The notes beneath the pieces are model-generated. The model searched no databases. It was not told where the DNA came from and was given only the letters and a program-made list of their open reading frames with translations. A DNA stretch of 64,000 nucleotides from assembly GCF_019635515.1 (NCBI RefSeq), contig NZ_JAHBZI010000002.1, positions 1,003,001 to 1,067,000 on the forward strand, given 5' to 3'. Position numbers and translations under genes: made by a program. Below, in pieces: positions 9,922 to 18,304 of this stretch. The stretch's first letter is position 1. The number at the start of each line of letters is the position of its first letter. Source of the stretch: Sphingomonas sp. Its GTDB lineage: Bacteria > Pseudomonadota > Alphaproteobacteria > Sphingomonadales > Sphingomonadaceae.

Positions 9922-12171
9922 ATGCGCCGACTCTCGCGACCCACCCAGTCTCCTGCAGTCCTGCAGTCGCCGCGGGTTCAAAAGGCGAAGGCCGAGCTGT
10001 TTGCCTTTCTGCGGCGGCCGCCCGAGGAACGGCGGCAGCGCCGGGCGCCGCTTGATGAAGATCTCTTTCACGACAGCGAGTTCGGCCATGTCATCTATAA
10101 TCTGTGCGCCGGCAAATGCGCTTATTGTGAATCGCCGTTACGCGCGAATTTAGTACGACATTTTCGTCCGCTGCAGTTTGCCGAACCTTCCTACGGCATC
10201 GAGAGTATCGACTATTATCTGTGGCTGGCGTTTGAATGGCGGAACCTCCTGGCCGCATGCGACAGCTGCGAGAAGGCCAAGTACAATCGCTTCCCGCTCC
10301 AACGCGGCAGCCGCGCGACCTATCTCGCCCGGTTCGACGATATTCGCGAGCAGGAATATCCGCTGCTCCTCGACCCGTTCTTCGACGATCCGCGCAGATA
10401 CCTTCAATTCCTGAGCGATGGGTCGTGCACCCACAAGCATGAGCGCGGTGCCGCGACCATCCTGACACTCGATCTCAACCGGGAAGATCTCATCGCGTCG
10501 CGGCGCGAGGCGATCAATAGCTGGCTTGGATATCTGACCGAGCCGGGCAGTCATGATCGCTTCTCTGAGATGATCGTGCGCGGTCCTTTTCCCGATCATT
10601 TCGGGCTCGGCGTTCCGCATCTCGCAGCGTCGCTCGATGTGTTGCGCCGCATCTTGATTTCGTGGCGCGGAACGTCGTCACGTGACGTCGCCAACATCCC
10701 AACCTTCCTGCGCAACGTCGCGCAGGAAATCGACGAGACCAGCTCGGACGAGCACTTCCGGCTGGCACGGGTGGCCGCTGAGCTACGGACATCGGACGAG
10801 GCACGGGGGCCGGCGCTGCGCGCAGCGGTCCAGCGCGACGTGCAAGCGGCGGATTTCGTGCTTGCCAGCCCGGTGCCTGCACAGCGCCCTGTCGCGTTTG
10901 ACCGCGAGATCAGCCGGGTGGTCATCGACCATATGAAGGCTATCGACCGCCTTGAAATTCCTTTTCCGGCGAGCCGGACCGGTGCGGCCGGAGCGCCATG
11001 CCTGGCGATCCTTGGTGAAAACTCGACCGGCAAATCGACGATCCTGTCGGCAATTGCGTTGGCGCTGATCGGCGCCCAGCAAGCGCGGCGCTTGCGGTTC
11101 AAGCGCTCCCATCTGCTATCCAGCGCCAATATCGACCGGCTAGATCAGCTTGAGGCGAATCCGGTCGCGGTCATGGTCGAGTATTACGCTTCGAAAGAGC
11201 AAGCGCAGTTCTATCTCGATGCAGACAGCGAGCAGATATCCGGCCAGTTCCTGCCGACGAGCGTGATCCTAGGCTATGGTCCCCGCCGCTATTTTTCGCC
11301 CCGCTACCGCAGGCGCTCCGAAGGTGCGCGGCACCGGGTCAAGACGCTGTTCGATCCGCTGGCGACAATACCCTATCCCAATGACTGGCTGGCGGAATTG
11401 ACGGGCGACCGCTTCGAAACCGTCGCGCGGGCGCTGCGGATCGTCCTGGCGCTCAACGACGACGATCGCCTGATCAACGATCCCGAAGATGGCATGTGCG
11501 TCGAGGCCAATGGCCGCCGCATACCGGTCGAGCGGCTCAGCGAAGGCTATAAGTCGGTCTTCGCGATGGTGGTCGACATCATCCATGAGCTGCTCGACCA
11601 TTATACATCGCTTGAACAAGCCCAGGCGGTGGTGCTGATCGACGAGATTGAAACCCATCTCCATCCCCGCTGGAAGATGCAAATCATGACGTCGCTGCGG
11701 CGGGCATTGCCGCGCGTGCAGTTCATCGTGACCACGCATGATCCGCTGTGCTTGCGCGGCATGGACGATGATGAGGTGCTGGTCCTGCAGCGCGTCGAGG
11801 ATGCGAAGATCCGGCCAATGCTTGGCTTGCCCAGCGTCAAGGGGATGACCGCGGAGCAGTTGCTGACTTCGGACTATTTCGGCTTGTCGAGCACCAGCGA
11901 TCCGCGCGTCGAGCTCGGTCTCGCCCGGATTACCGGCGATGTCGTGGTGCAGGATGCCGTAGGCGGGGCGACCATCACCTTGTCGAGCGAGACCGAAAAT
12001 CTCCTCAAGTCGGTGTCGCTGGGCGATAGCGCTTCCGAAACCCTGATGCAGGATGCGCTCAAGCAATATCTGACCGACCGCGAGGTGCAGCGCGGCAAGT
12101 TGCGCAGCGATGTCCGTGAAGAAGCGGTCGATGCCGTGCTCAAGGCGCTGCGGGCGCCACTGGCGGACTGA
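9922..12171 (+). CDS. HNH domain-AAA ATPase fusion, Septu (PtuA)-like
   Basis: The product is 749 residues. Residues about 60-125 form an HNH-type zinc module of the TIGR02646/PtuB style: CAYCES, HFRPL, then WRNLLAACDSCEKAKYN. Residues about 340-640 form an ABC/SMC-like ATPase. Its Walker A is GENSTGKST, a signature-like LSEGYKS lies near residue 535, Walker B is VVLIDEIETHLHP, and the H-loop is VTTHDP. Such OLD/PtuA-type ATPases pair with HNH nucleases in Septu and some retron defence systems. In Septu the two are separate proteins, whereas here the ATPase also carries its own HNH-like module. The next gene, 4 bp after the stop, encodes a second HNH protein. I infer nucleic-acid sensing and cleavage; phage defence is unproven. 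Confidence 0.85.
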   Translation: MRRLSRPTQSPAVLQSPRVQKAKAELFAFLRRPPEERRQRRAPLDEDLFHDSEFGHVIYNLCAGKCAYCESPLRANLVRHFRPLQFAEPSYGIESIDYYLWLAFEWRNLLAACDSCEKAKYNRFPLQRGSRATYLARFDDIREQEYPLLLDPFFDDPRRYLQFLSDGSCTHKHERGAATILTLDLNREDLIASRREAINSWLGYLTEPGSHDRFSEMIVRGPFPDHFGLGVPHLAASLDVLRRILISWRGTSSRDVANIPTFLRNVAQEIDETSSDEHFRLARVAAELRTSDEARGPALRAAVQRDVQAADFVLASPVPAQRPVAFDREISRVVIDHMKAIDRLEIPFPASRTGAAGAPCLAILGENSTGKSTILSAIALALIGAQQARRLRFKRSHLLSSANIDRLDQLEANPVAVMVEYYASKEQAQFYLDADSEQISGQFLPTSVILGYGPRRYFSPRYRRRSEGARHRVKTLFDPLATIPYPNDWLAELTGDRFETVARALRIVLALNDDDRLINDPEDGMCVEANGRRIPVERLSEGYKSVFAMVVDIIHELLDHYTSLEQAQAVVLIDEIETHLHPRWKMQIMTSLRRALPRVQFIVTTHDPLCLRGMDDDEVLVLQRVEDAKIRPMLGLPSVKGMTAEQLLTSDYFGLSSTSDPRVELGLARITGDVVVQDAVGGATITLSSETENLLKSVSLGDSASETLMQDALKQYLTDREVQRGKLRSDVREEAVDAVLKALRAPLAD

Positions 12172-12175
12172 CGGC

Positions 12176-13108
12176 ATGCGGTTTGTCGACAGGACCAAGC
12201 AGCCGGCGCCGGCATCGCTCGCTGGGCCGAGCGCTGGGGTGACCGACGAGCGCAAAGCAGCTGCGGCACATTATGGCAATCCGCCAGCGCTCGCGGCAGG
12301 CGTGCCAGCACCAAAGGTTCGGCCATTCTATAACAAGTTCAACGTCTATAAAAATTACGACGTCGGCGTCGCGCTGGGCGCGCTGTTCAAAGGCAAATGT
12401 GCCTATTGTGAATCGGAAGTCGGCGCGCCGAACGATGAGGAAATCGAGCATTACCGGCCCAAGGGCGGGGTGACCGAAGCCAAGGACCATAATGGCTATT
12501 GGTGGCTGGCCTCCCAATGGGACAATCTGCTGCTCAGCTGCACCGGCTGCAATCAGGGACGTAAGCAGCATTTGGCGACCGCGGAAATGGACGAAGCGAG
12601 CTATCTCAAGCTGATCGCGGTCAAGCCCAAGACCCTGGTCGGCAAGCGCGTCCAATTTCCGGTCGACGGGGTCCGGGCGCAGCATGCCGATGACGATATC
12701 ACGCTGGAAATTCCGCACCTGATCGACCCGACCGTTCGCGATCCCAAACCGTCGCTGCGTTGGTTGACCGCAACCGATTTGAGCGTGCTGACACCGGTGC
12801 GCACGGACGGGATTGACGATAAATTCGGCGCTGCCACCATCCGGATATGTGCGCTCAACCGCGGCAAGCTGGTCGTCGCGCGGACTACGTTGCTGCGCCA
12901 GTTGCGGGTGTACCGGACCAAGATCTTCGAACAGCTCGAAAGCGACGATAGTCCTGGTGGCGTCGCCAATGCGTTAGTTATTGTCGAGCTTCTGCGCGGC
13001 TTTGCCGTGCGGGGCAAACCCTATTCGGCGATGGCGGGCGCCTTTGTCGGCGAGGTCGTCAAGGAATTGGAGACCTGGCTTGCCAAGCGGGACGCTGCCG
13101 GTGGTTAA
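12176..13108 (+). CDS. HNH endonuclease, PtuB/TIGR02646-like
   Basis: The product is 310 residues from ATG 12176; upstream in-frame codons overlap the ATPase gene and look non-coding. The core near residues 70-125 is typical of PtuB-like HNH proteins: CAYCESEV, IEHYRPKGG (catalytic His), then YWWLASQWDNLLLSC and CNQGRKQ. The Cys pairs should bind zinc. This module repeats the domain at the N-terminus of the preceding ATPase, so the operon encodes two related HNH units. The gene starts 4 bp after the ATPase stop and overlaps the next start by 8 bp, indicating a single transcript. It is probably the effector nuclease of the system. Confidence 0.85.
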   Translation: MRFVDRTKQPAPASLAGPSAGVTDERKAAAAHYGNPPALAAGVPAPKVRPFYNKFNVYKNYDVGVALGALFKGKCAYCESEVGAPNDEEIEHYRPKGGVTEAKDHNGYWWLASQWDNLLLSCTGCNQGRKQHLATAEMDEASYLKLIAVKPKTLVGKRVQFPVDGVRAQHADDDITLEIPHLIDPTVRDPKPSLRWLTATDLSVLTPVRTDGIDDKFGAATIRICALNRGKLVVARTTLLRQLRVYRTKIFEQLESDDSPGGVANALVIVELLRGFAVRGKPYSAMAGAFVGEVVKELETWLAKRDAAGG

Positions 13109-14552
13109 GCCGCGCCAGGCCGTGCTTTTGATCCACGGCATCGGCGAGCAGCGGCCGATGGAAACGCTGCGCACCTTCGTCGATAGTGTGCTGGATCAGC
13201 CCGACAGCACCAGCCAGGCCGATGCCACCTATTACAGCAAGCCTGATCTTGCCTCCGGCAATTACGAATTGCGCCGGCTGGTCAGCGCGGGTGGGCGCAG
13301 TGATCACGCCGATCGCAAAGACCGCACCGACTTTTACGAATATTATTGGGCGCACCTGATGCCCAACGCGGCCTGGGATCGACTGGCCGGCTGGTACTGG
13401 GTGCTGATGCATCGCAAGCGAAAGGAGGTACCAAAGCAGCTTGTCGGGCTGTGGCGTCTTAGCTGGGCGACCTTGCTGTTGGCGCTGGGGCTAGGGCTCT
13501 ATTCGACCGGCCGCTTCTTCCTTGGCTATCCGATTGCGCCGGGCCTTTTGGACAAGGCCCCCTGGCTGGTGCTGGCGGTGCTTGGCTTCTTTTCCGGCCT
13601 TTTTCGCGCCTATGTCGGCGATGCCGCGGTCTATCTTAGCCCTGCGCCGGCCAATATCGACGCTCGGCAGAAGATCCGGGCCACAGGACTCGACCTGCTT
13701 GAGAATATCGTCGCCAGCGGTCGCTATGACCGCATCATCATCGTCGGCCACAGCCTGGGTAGTGTCATCGGCTATGATATCCTCACTCTGGCCTGGCAGA
13801 AACATTCCGATGGTGTGCGGGACCGGCTGCGTGCGGCCTGGCTGGCTGGCGAGTTGCCCCTCATCAAGAGCAGTGCCGTCCGGGCAGCCGAAGCAATCGC
13901 CAAGGATATCCGCGATCCCGAGCTTGTGGCGACGATAGGTGCGGAGGAGGCTGCGGGCCGGTGGCGCCGTGCGACCTGGGCGGTTGCTGCCGAGCAGACG
14001 AACAACGGAGACCCCTGGCTCGTCAGCGACTTCATCACCTTGGGGTCGCCGCTGACCCATGCGAGTGCCTTATTGGCCCGTAACCTGACCGACTTCACAA
14101 GGCGGACGCAGGAGCGCGAACTTCCACATTGCCCGCCGGTACGCGAGCTCAACGGCCATTTCTCGTTCCAGCATAAAGGCGTCGATGATCACGGTGGCAT
14201 CCAGCAGGCTGCGGTGCTGCACAGTGCGGCCCTGTTCGCGGTGACCGGATGGACCAATCTCTATTTTCCGGTGCGCGGTATCATCGGCGGCGATTTTGTC
14301 GGCGGGCCGGTGGCGCCTTTATTCTGGGCGGGCGTGCGCGATATCGCGGTCGAAACCAAAATCTGGAAAGGGCGCCTTGCGCATACCCATTATTGGCAGC
14401 GCGACGCCCGCGATAAGGGCCCGACCGCGCCATTAACCTGCCTGCGCGAAGCGCTCGACCTGAAACGAACGCGGCCCTGGCCGCGCGGACTTGAGGCGGA
14501 GGAAATCGAGGTTGCACCAGACCCGACGGGTCTGGCGCAACCGGAAGCGTAG
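13101..14552 (+). CDS. Membrane-associated alpha/beta hydrolase (lipase-like)
   Basis: The product is 483 residues from the GTG at 13101, which overlaps the end of the HNH gene. The N-terminus is an alpha/beta-hydrolase strand with the oxyanion motif LLIHGIGEQ. Two hydrophobic segments follow near residues 117-140 and 148-168. The nucleophile elbow GHSLGS comes next, near residue 217, and a FITLGSPLTH strand lies further on. The order suggests a membrane-anchored serine hydrolase with its active site after the anchor. Its place as third gene of a tightly overlapped operon with an ATPase and an HNH nuclease suggests a shared role, perhaps a second, membrane-directed effector, but this is inference. 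A strong hairpin lies at its 3' end. Confidence 0.78.
   Translation: MVKPRQAVLLIHGIGEQRPMETLRTFVDSVLDQPDSTSQADATYYSKPDLASGNYELRRLVSAGGRSDHADRKDRTDFYEYYWAHLMPNAAWDRLAGWYWVLMHRKRKEVPKQLVGLWRLSWATLLLALGLGLYSTGRFFLGYPIAPGLLDKAPWLVLAVLGFFSGLFRAYVGDAAVYLSPAPANIDARQKIRATGLDLLENIVASGRYDRIIIVGHSLGSVIGYDILTLAWQKHSDGVRDRLRAAWLAGELPLIKSSAVRAAEAIAKDIRDPELVATIGAEEAAGRWRRATWAVAAEQTNNGDPWLVSDFITLGSPLTHASALLARNLTDFTRRTQERELPHCPPVRELNGHFSFQHKGVDDHGGIQQAAVLHSAALFAVTGWTNLYFPVRGIIGGDFVGGPVAPLFWAGVRDIAVETKIWKGRLAHTHYWQRDARDKGPTAPLTCLREALDLKRTRPWPRGLEAEEIEVAPDPTGLAQPEA
14510..14542. terminator. Strong inverted repeat at the end of the hydrolase gene
   Basis: Two arms of 16 bases separated by one base (GGTTGC to CCCG, then CGGG to GCAACC) pair with one internal mismatch. 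The hairpin lies in the last codons of the hydrolase gene, just before its TAG at 14550, and between convergent genes. There is no T-tract, so it may act as a bidirectional transcript stabiliser or Rho-type boundary rather than a classic intrinsic terminator. Confidence 0.6.
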
Positions 14553-14553
14553 A

Positions 14554-15520
14554 TCAGGGATTCCAGAAGGCGAGCATCTGCTTGGATTCGCCAGTGGTGC
14601 GCCGCTTTTGCCAATTGGGATTGCGCGACAGGAACTGGAAGGGATTGCGACCCTCGCGCGCGGTTTCCTTGAGGTAAGCGCGCCAGCGATAGCGATTATA
14701 GGTCTGCATCGCGTTGACCGCATAATACATAGCGATCCTCCTGTGCCCGCGAATGACGATGAAGTTCTCGTCATTAGCATCGCTCGCGGTCTTGAAGAAA
14801 TTATGGGAGCCGGTGACGACCACTGGGTCGTCGCCAAAGGGATCGATGACGATCACTTTGGAATGGGTGATGGCGTGACCGATGCTCTTCTTGAACTCAG
14901 CCGCCGTCCCTTCGACGGCCCACTCGCCGACGCTTCTGCCGACCCCGGTGTCCTGGGCGGCATCGAGGAAATAGTCCTCCGGCTTCTGTTTGAGCAGCTT
15001 GAAATGCTCGGCGCCCGCCCCGGTAAACTGGGTAGCGACGCCGCGGACATAGAGATGCTTTTGCTCCTGCATTGTCAGCAGCGTGTTGACCGGCTCGCTG
15101 CCCGGCTGAAACATGACGAACAGCACGCCTTGCTTGGCCTGGCTGACGAGCGCGTCGATGTCCTTGTACCCTCTTAGCCGGGTGAACCAGCTATCGATTG
15201 TCGCATCGCCGAGCGGGATGCCGGCTGGTTATTGGAAGCGAGCAGGGCAGGGCTGACGCTATCGCCAGCAGCTTTGAGAAGCTCGAACTGGGCGGCGAGC
15301 TTGGCATTGTCGAGCAAGATGCCATTGTTGAGCTGGGTGCATAGCCCGGTCGGCGTCCAGTTGGTGCTGCCTGTCCAGACCTGTGCTGGCTTGAACGCCG
15401 TCGCGTTGCGGCGCCCCGCCACCAGAAACTTATTGTGCCTAAGCGCCCCAGGCGAAAGGAAGCGGTCGTGAACGGTGCATCCGGCATCGCGCAGCCGCTT
15501 GCGGCCGCGCTTGTTCTGGT
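14554..15520 (-). pseudogene. Phospholipase D-like gene fragment, 5' truncated and frameshifted
   Basis: On the minus strand, homology enters near 15520-15480 (RLRDAGC) and runs through a first HKD motif (HNKFLV, then WTGSTNWTPTG). It shifts frame near 15215-15225 and continues as IDSWFTRLRGYKDIDALV. The second HKD motif follows (HSKVIVID, then VVTGSHNFF), and the C-terminus is at 14554. Both catalytic HKD motifs survive, but they are in different frames and the N-terminal part is missing. It is convergent with the hydrolase operon. The intact family hydrolyses phosphodiester bonds in lipids or nucleic acids and is common in defence and toxin loci. The upstream boundary is approximate because the adjoining DNA comes from other genes. 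Confidence 0.82.
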
Positions 15521-15738
15521 CGTCGCCGCGCTGGCGGATGGCGGCCCGGGTGGTCATCCTGTGCTGGGGATCAAGGCGATCCTGCTCGACGGCACCTTCC
15601 ACGAGAAGGATTCGTCGATGCTCGCCTTCGAAGCCGCAGCGCGGGAAGCGTTCCTGATCGGTTTCCCGCAGACCGATCCGGTGCTGCTCGAGCCGGTGAT
15701 GCGCGTCACCGTCGCGACGCCCGGAGACTATCTGGGCG
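15519..15738 (+). pseudogene. Internal fragment of a translation elongation factor G-like gene
   Basis: On the plus strand about 73 codons match the domain IV/V junction of EF-G: ALADGGPGGHPVLGIKA, then DGTFHEKDSSMLAF, then PVLLEPVMRV and ATPGDYLG. In EF-G the equivalent sequence is the HxVDSS and LLEPxMxVEVxTPxxYxG region. Neither end continues as EF-G: on both sides the DNA becomes minus-strand coding sequence of other genes (phospholipase D to the left, SWIM protein to the right). It is a transplanted scrap with no start of its own. The family call rests on strongly conserved residues; the route of arrival is unknown. Confidence 0.8.
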
Positions 15739-15739
15739 G

Positions 15740-16235
15740 CGATCGCGCGTTCGGTATCCTCGGCCCGCTTTGCCGATGCCGCCTCGCGCCGCGCCGCCGC
15801 CTTGGGATCCTCGGGCGCTTCAGGCTCGGCAAGCTGTGCGGCGCGGACGTCCTTTGGCGCATCGCTCGCCGGCTTCGCTGCAGCGGTCCCGGCTGGCGCA
15901 CCACCGCGCCGTCGATCGAGCCAGTCGCTCACCCAAGCGGGAATCTCGCCCGGCGGAAAGGCGACCACTGTTTCGGCGTTGAGCCACAGCAACGCCAGCA
16001 CATGCTGACAGGGGAATTTGCGCGACGGGCAAGTGCACTTGTTCCCCAGATCGCGCAGATCGGCCATCACGCGGTACGGATTGGCGCCCGATCCGGCGCA
16101 CTCGCCCCAGATCAGCGCCCCGTCCGCACTGCCGCCGACGCCGGACCATTTACCCGGCTTGGCGAGCCCGGCAGCGGCTTTCAGCGATGCCTGATCGGTG
16201 GCTAAAGCTTCAACCCGACCGAGATCAATCGCCAC
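15740..16235 (-). pseudogene. SWIM zinc-finger protein, 3' truncated
   Basis: From ATG 16235 the protein starts MAIDLGRVEALATDQ and has the SWIM zinc finger CTCPSRKFPCQHVLALL near residues 70-87. A Pro-Ala-rich linker and a charged helix (RREAASAKRAEDTERAIAAQ) follow. This is the N-terminal third of the SWIM family protein (YehQ-like) that normally exceeds 400 residues and sits beside MoxR/VWA genes. At about 15740 the real sequence ends and antisense EF-G sequence begins. The frame stays open by chance through that and into the phospholipase D piece down to 15174, giving a 353-codon chimeric reading. A fused product is possible but unlikely to be functional. Confidence 0.75.
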
Positions 16236-16333
16236 CCAATTTCCCCAACGCGTTCAGTCCCGCCAGCATATGCCCGGATCGTGAAAGCTCAATGTCATAA
16301 ACGGCTTGCAGATTTGAGTCCGTCAGGTCGTCG

Positions 16334-17630
16334 CTATGCGACTTCAATCGTCTTTTCGGCAGCCGGTAGCGTTTCCCGAGGTTCGCAAGCATCCTGCACG
16401 CTCGCTGGAGGTTGCCCCAGAAGATAGCCCGCCCAATCCGACATCACGATCCTGCGCTTATCGAAGGCATCTTTGCGCCGATACGCTCTGGTGACCTCAT
16501 TTCCGACCTGATGGGCCAGCGCCTGCTCGATCACAGATTCAGAATGCTCGGTCATGTCGCCCATATAATCCCGGAACGAGCTTCGCATGCCGTGGACGGT
16601 GAAATGGCCGAGATTCATTCGGCGGAGCACCATCGTCATGGCCATTTGCGATAACGGCCCTCGCTCGCCGGCGAAGACATAGTTGCTCGGCTTTGCATTG
16701 CTGACACTGGGTAGGCCGCGAAGGATATCGATCGCTGCGGGGGACAGGGGAATGCGATGCTCAACGCCCATCTTCATCCGTTCCGCTGGGATGATCCAGG
16801 TCGCGCGGTCGAAGTCCACTTCCGACCAGCGCATTTTCAGGGTTTCACTGGTACGTGTCGCGCAAAGGATCGTGAGTTCAAGGGCTCGAGCCGCGAGCGC
16901 TGGCCGTTCACGAAGGGCCCTGAAGAACGCTGGCAATTCTTCATAGGGCATCGCGGAATAATGCCCCGTGCTTAGACGCGTGCGCTTGGGCAGGCGATAG
17001 ACCAGATTGCCCTTCCACCGCGCGGGATTTTCCCATTCGCCCTTGATGTGCCCGAGGGCGCGCGCGGCATCCAATATCTTCTCGATGCGGCCGCGGACTC
17101 GGCCCGCGGTGTCGGGAAAGGTTTGCCAGATCGGCGTCAGGACCGCGAGGACATCGTCAGGAGTGATCGCGTCGACACGCTTGTGGCGTAGGCTTACCGC
17201 ATGATTGTCGATGGAATTTTGCCATTGCTAGCGATGTTTGGCGTTCTTCCAGCCACCCTCATGGGCAGCGATATAAACTTTCGCATATTCCTCGAAGGTC
17301 GGAGTCTTGCGCTCAGGCTTAGGTTTTGACTCCGAAGCTGGCTTGTCGGCGGGCACCAGACCCCCGGGCGGCGTCTCGCGCTTCTACCGGATCCTTCCTG
17401 ACTTTGAGTAATTGCCTGGCGGCTGTAGCGATCTCACGCACTTCCGCCAGCGAATATAGCGTGAAACTTCCCAAACCCATTTCGCGCCGGTGACCGTCGC
17501 GAATCCAAATGAAAACCCATCGTTTGGACCCATTGGCAGAAACGCGGAGCCACAGTCCGCCGCCATCCCCATGCCATCCGACTTTGCTCAGGCCTTTGAC
17601 CTGACGGGTTCAGCTTGTGAGCAATCGTTG
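16334..17630 (-). pseudogene. P4-type tyrosine integrase, broken by frameshifts and a nonsense codon
   Basis: The C-terminal catalytic part is intact over 246 codons (stop at 16334). It shows the tyrosine-recombinase residues: Arg in ATRTSETLKM, then HGMRSSFRDY and LAHQVGNEVTRAYRR. Upstream in the same frame, TPDDVLAVLTPIW and a KVYIAAHEGGWKNAKHR segment are followed by an in-frame TAG near 17227. The DUF4102 N-terminal domain (GDGGGLWLRVSANGSKRW, then MGLGSFTLYSLAEVRE) is in another frame, joined near a run of five G about 17370. A further shift near 17620 separates the start (KLN, then QVKGLSKVG). The gene reads away from the adjoining repeat, as island integrases do from their attachment site. 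It cannot make full-length enzyme. Confidence 0.9.
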
Positions 17631-17807
17631 CATCGATCTCTAATCCTGACCTTGCCCTGCAAACGTAATCGCCCGGTTTTTGGAAGCGCGATTTGCCCCG
17701 TAACGCCAGTCCCCAGACAAGGCAATGTAGGCGAAAGTCGTGAATTTTGAAGTCGCTCCCCCAGTTCGAAGCAAGCCTTCTCAGCCTAATTTAAAGCCTA
17801 ATTTCTG

Positions 17808-17857
17808 CGCGGACTTGTGCGGATGCCTGCGAACAATGGCGAACGCGTGCGAACAGC
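17808..17857. promoter_or_regulatory. Five heptamer repeats at exact 10-bp spacing upstream of the integrase
   Basis: Heptamers CGCGGAC, TGCGGAT, TGCGAAC, GGCGAAC and TGCGAAC begin at 17808, 17818, 17828, 17838 and 17848. Each is one helical turn from the next, so all five face the same side of the DNA. They lie between the integrase start and the AT-rich direct repeat. This is where arm-type integrase or excisionase binding sites are expected. The array is directly visible; its role is inferred. Confidence 0.7.
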
Positions 17858-17920
17858 GGAGAGGAATCGCAAATCCCCACACCTTTAGAAAATATGATAT
17901 TTACCTATTGATAACAATGT

Positions 17921-18209
17921 CTTGTGAAAGTGATGTGAAGTTTCCTCGGCTCCACCATTTCCTCTTGAGATCATTAGATAGTTTTAGTGGGGTATTCGAA
18001 CCCCACTATATCCTCTATCCTGCAATCATTTGATTGTACTGGCTAAATTGGCTAAAATTAGGCTGCACATATGGGCTTAGTCACGTCGCCTCCTAATTTT
18101 GCTTCGATCAGCGCCATTGCTCACCTCAAACTGCACACCGCCCTCTGAGTTCGCTACTCAGCTTTGCTTGATTCGGAAATGGCAGGTTTGCGCCTCATGA
18201 CCGGTCGTT
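17921..18209 (+). repeat. Long direct repeat, left copy (candidate attachment site)
   Basis: About 289 bp of AT-rich sequence recurs in the same orientation at 26568-26849, by eye at about 85-90% identity with small indels. It contains CTCGGCTCCACCA at 17945-17957, like a tRNA 3' end. A perfect 8-bp stem lies at 17985-18008 (TAGTGGGG, loop TATTCGAA, CCCCACTA) and resembles a T-arm. The dispersed intergenic motif is at its right end. No complete tRNA cloverleaf is present. It adjoins a tyrosine integrase remnant on its left and, with its partner, brackets the surface-protein cassette. Confidence 0.85.
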
Positions 18210-18210
18210 C
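18166..18210 (+). repeat. Dispersed intergenic motif, copy A
   Basis: It reads GCTTG, ATTCGGAAATGGCAGG, TTTGCGCC, then CGGTCGTT, at the end of the left long repeat. The same pattern recurs at 26806-26849, 39174-39205 and 55009-55055, always outside genes. Confidence 0.7.
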
Positions 18211-18304
18211 GGGAGCGTCGATTGCGATCGCAAGAGCTGCCATTCGCTAAAGGTAGTCGAACGTCGGCAGTTGGGTGGAAAGCCGACCCTAGCCTTCCCA
18301 TCCC

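Noticed and set aside
15435..16205. A plus-strand gene of 256 codons containing the EF-G match
   Set aside because: Only about 73 codons match EF-G; the rest is antisense of the SWIM and phospholipase D pieces.
17985..18008. tRNA gene suggested by the TTCGAA stem-loop and the nearby CTCGGCTCCACCA
   Set aside because: No acceptor, D-arm or anticodon arm can be folded around it, and the CCA-like block lies upstream rather than downstream of the stem.
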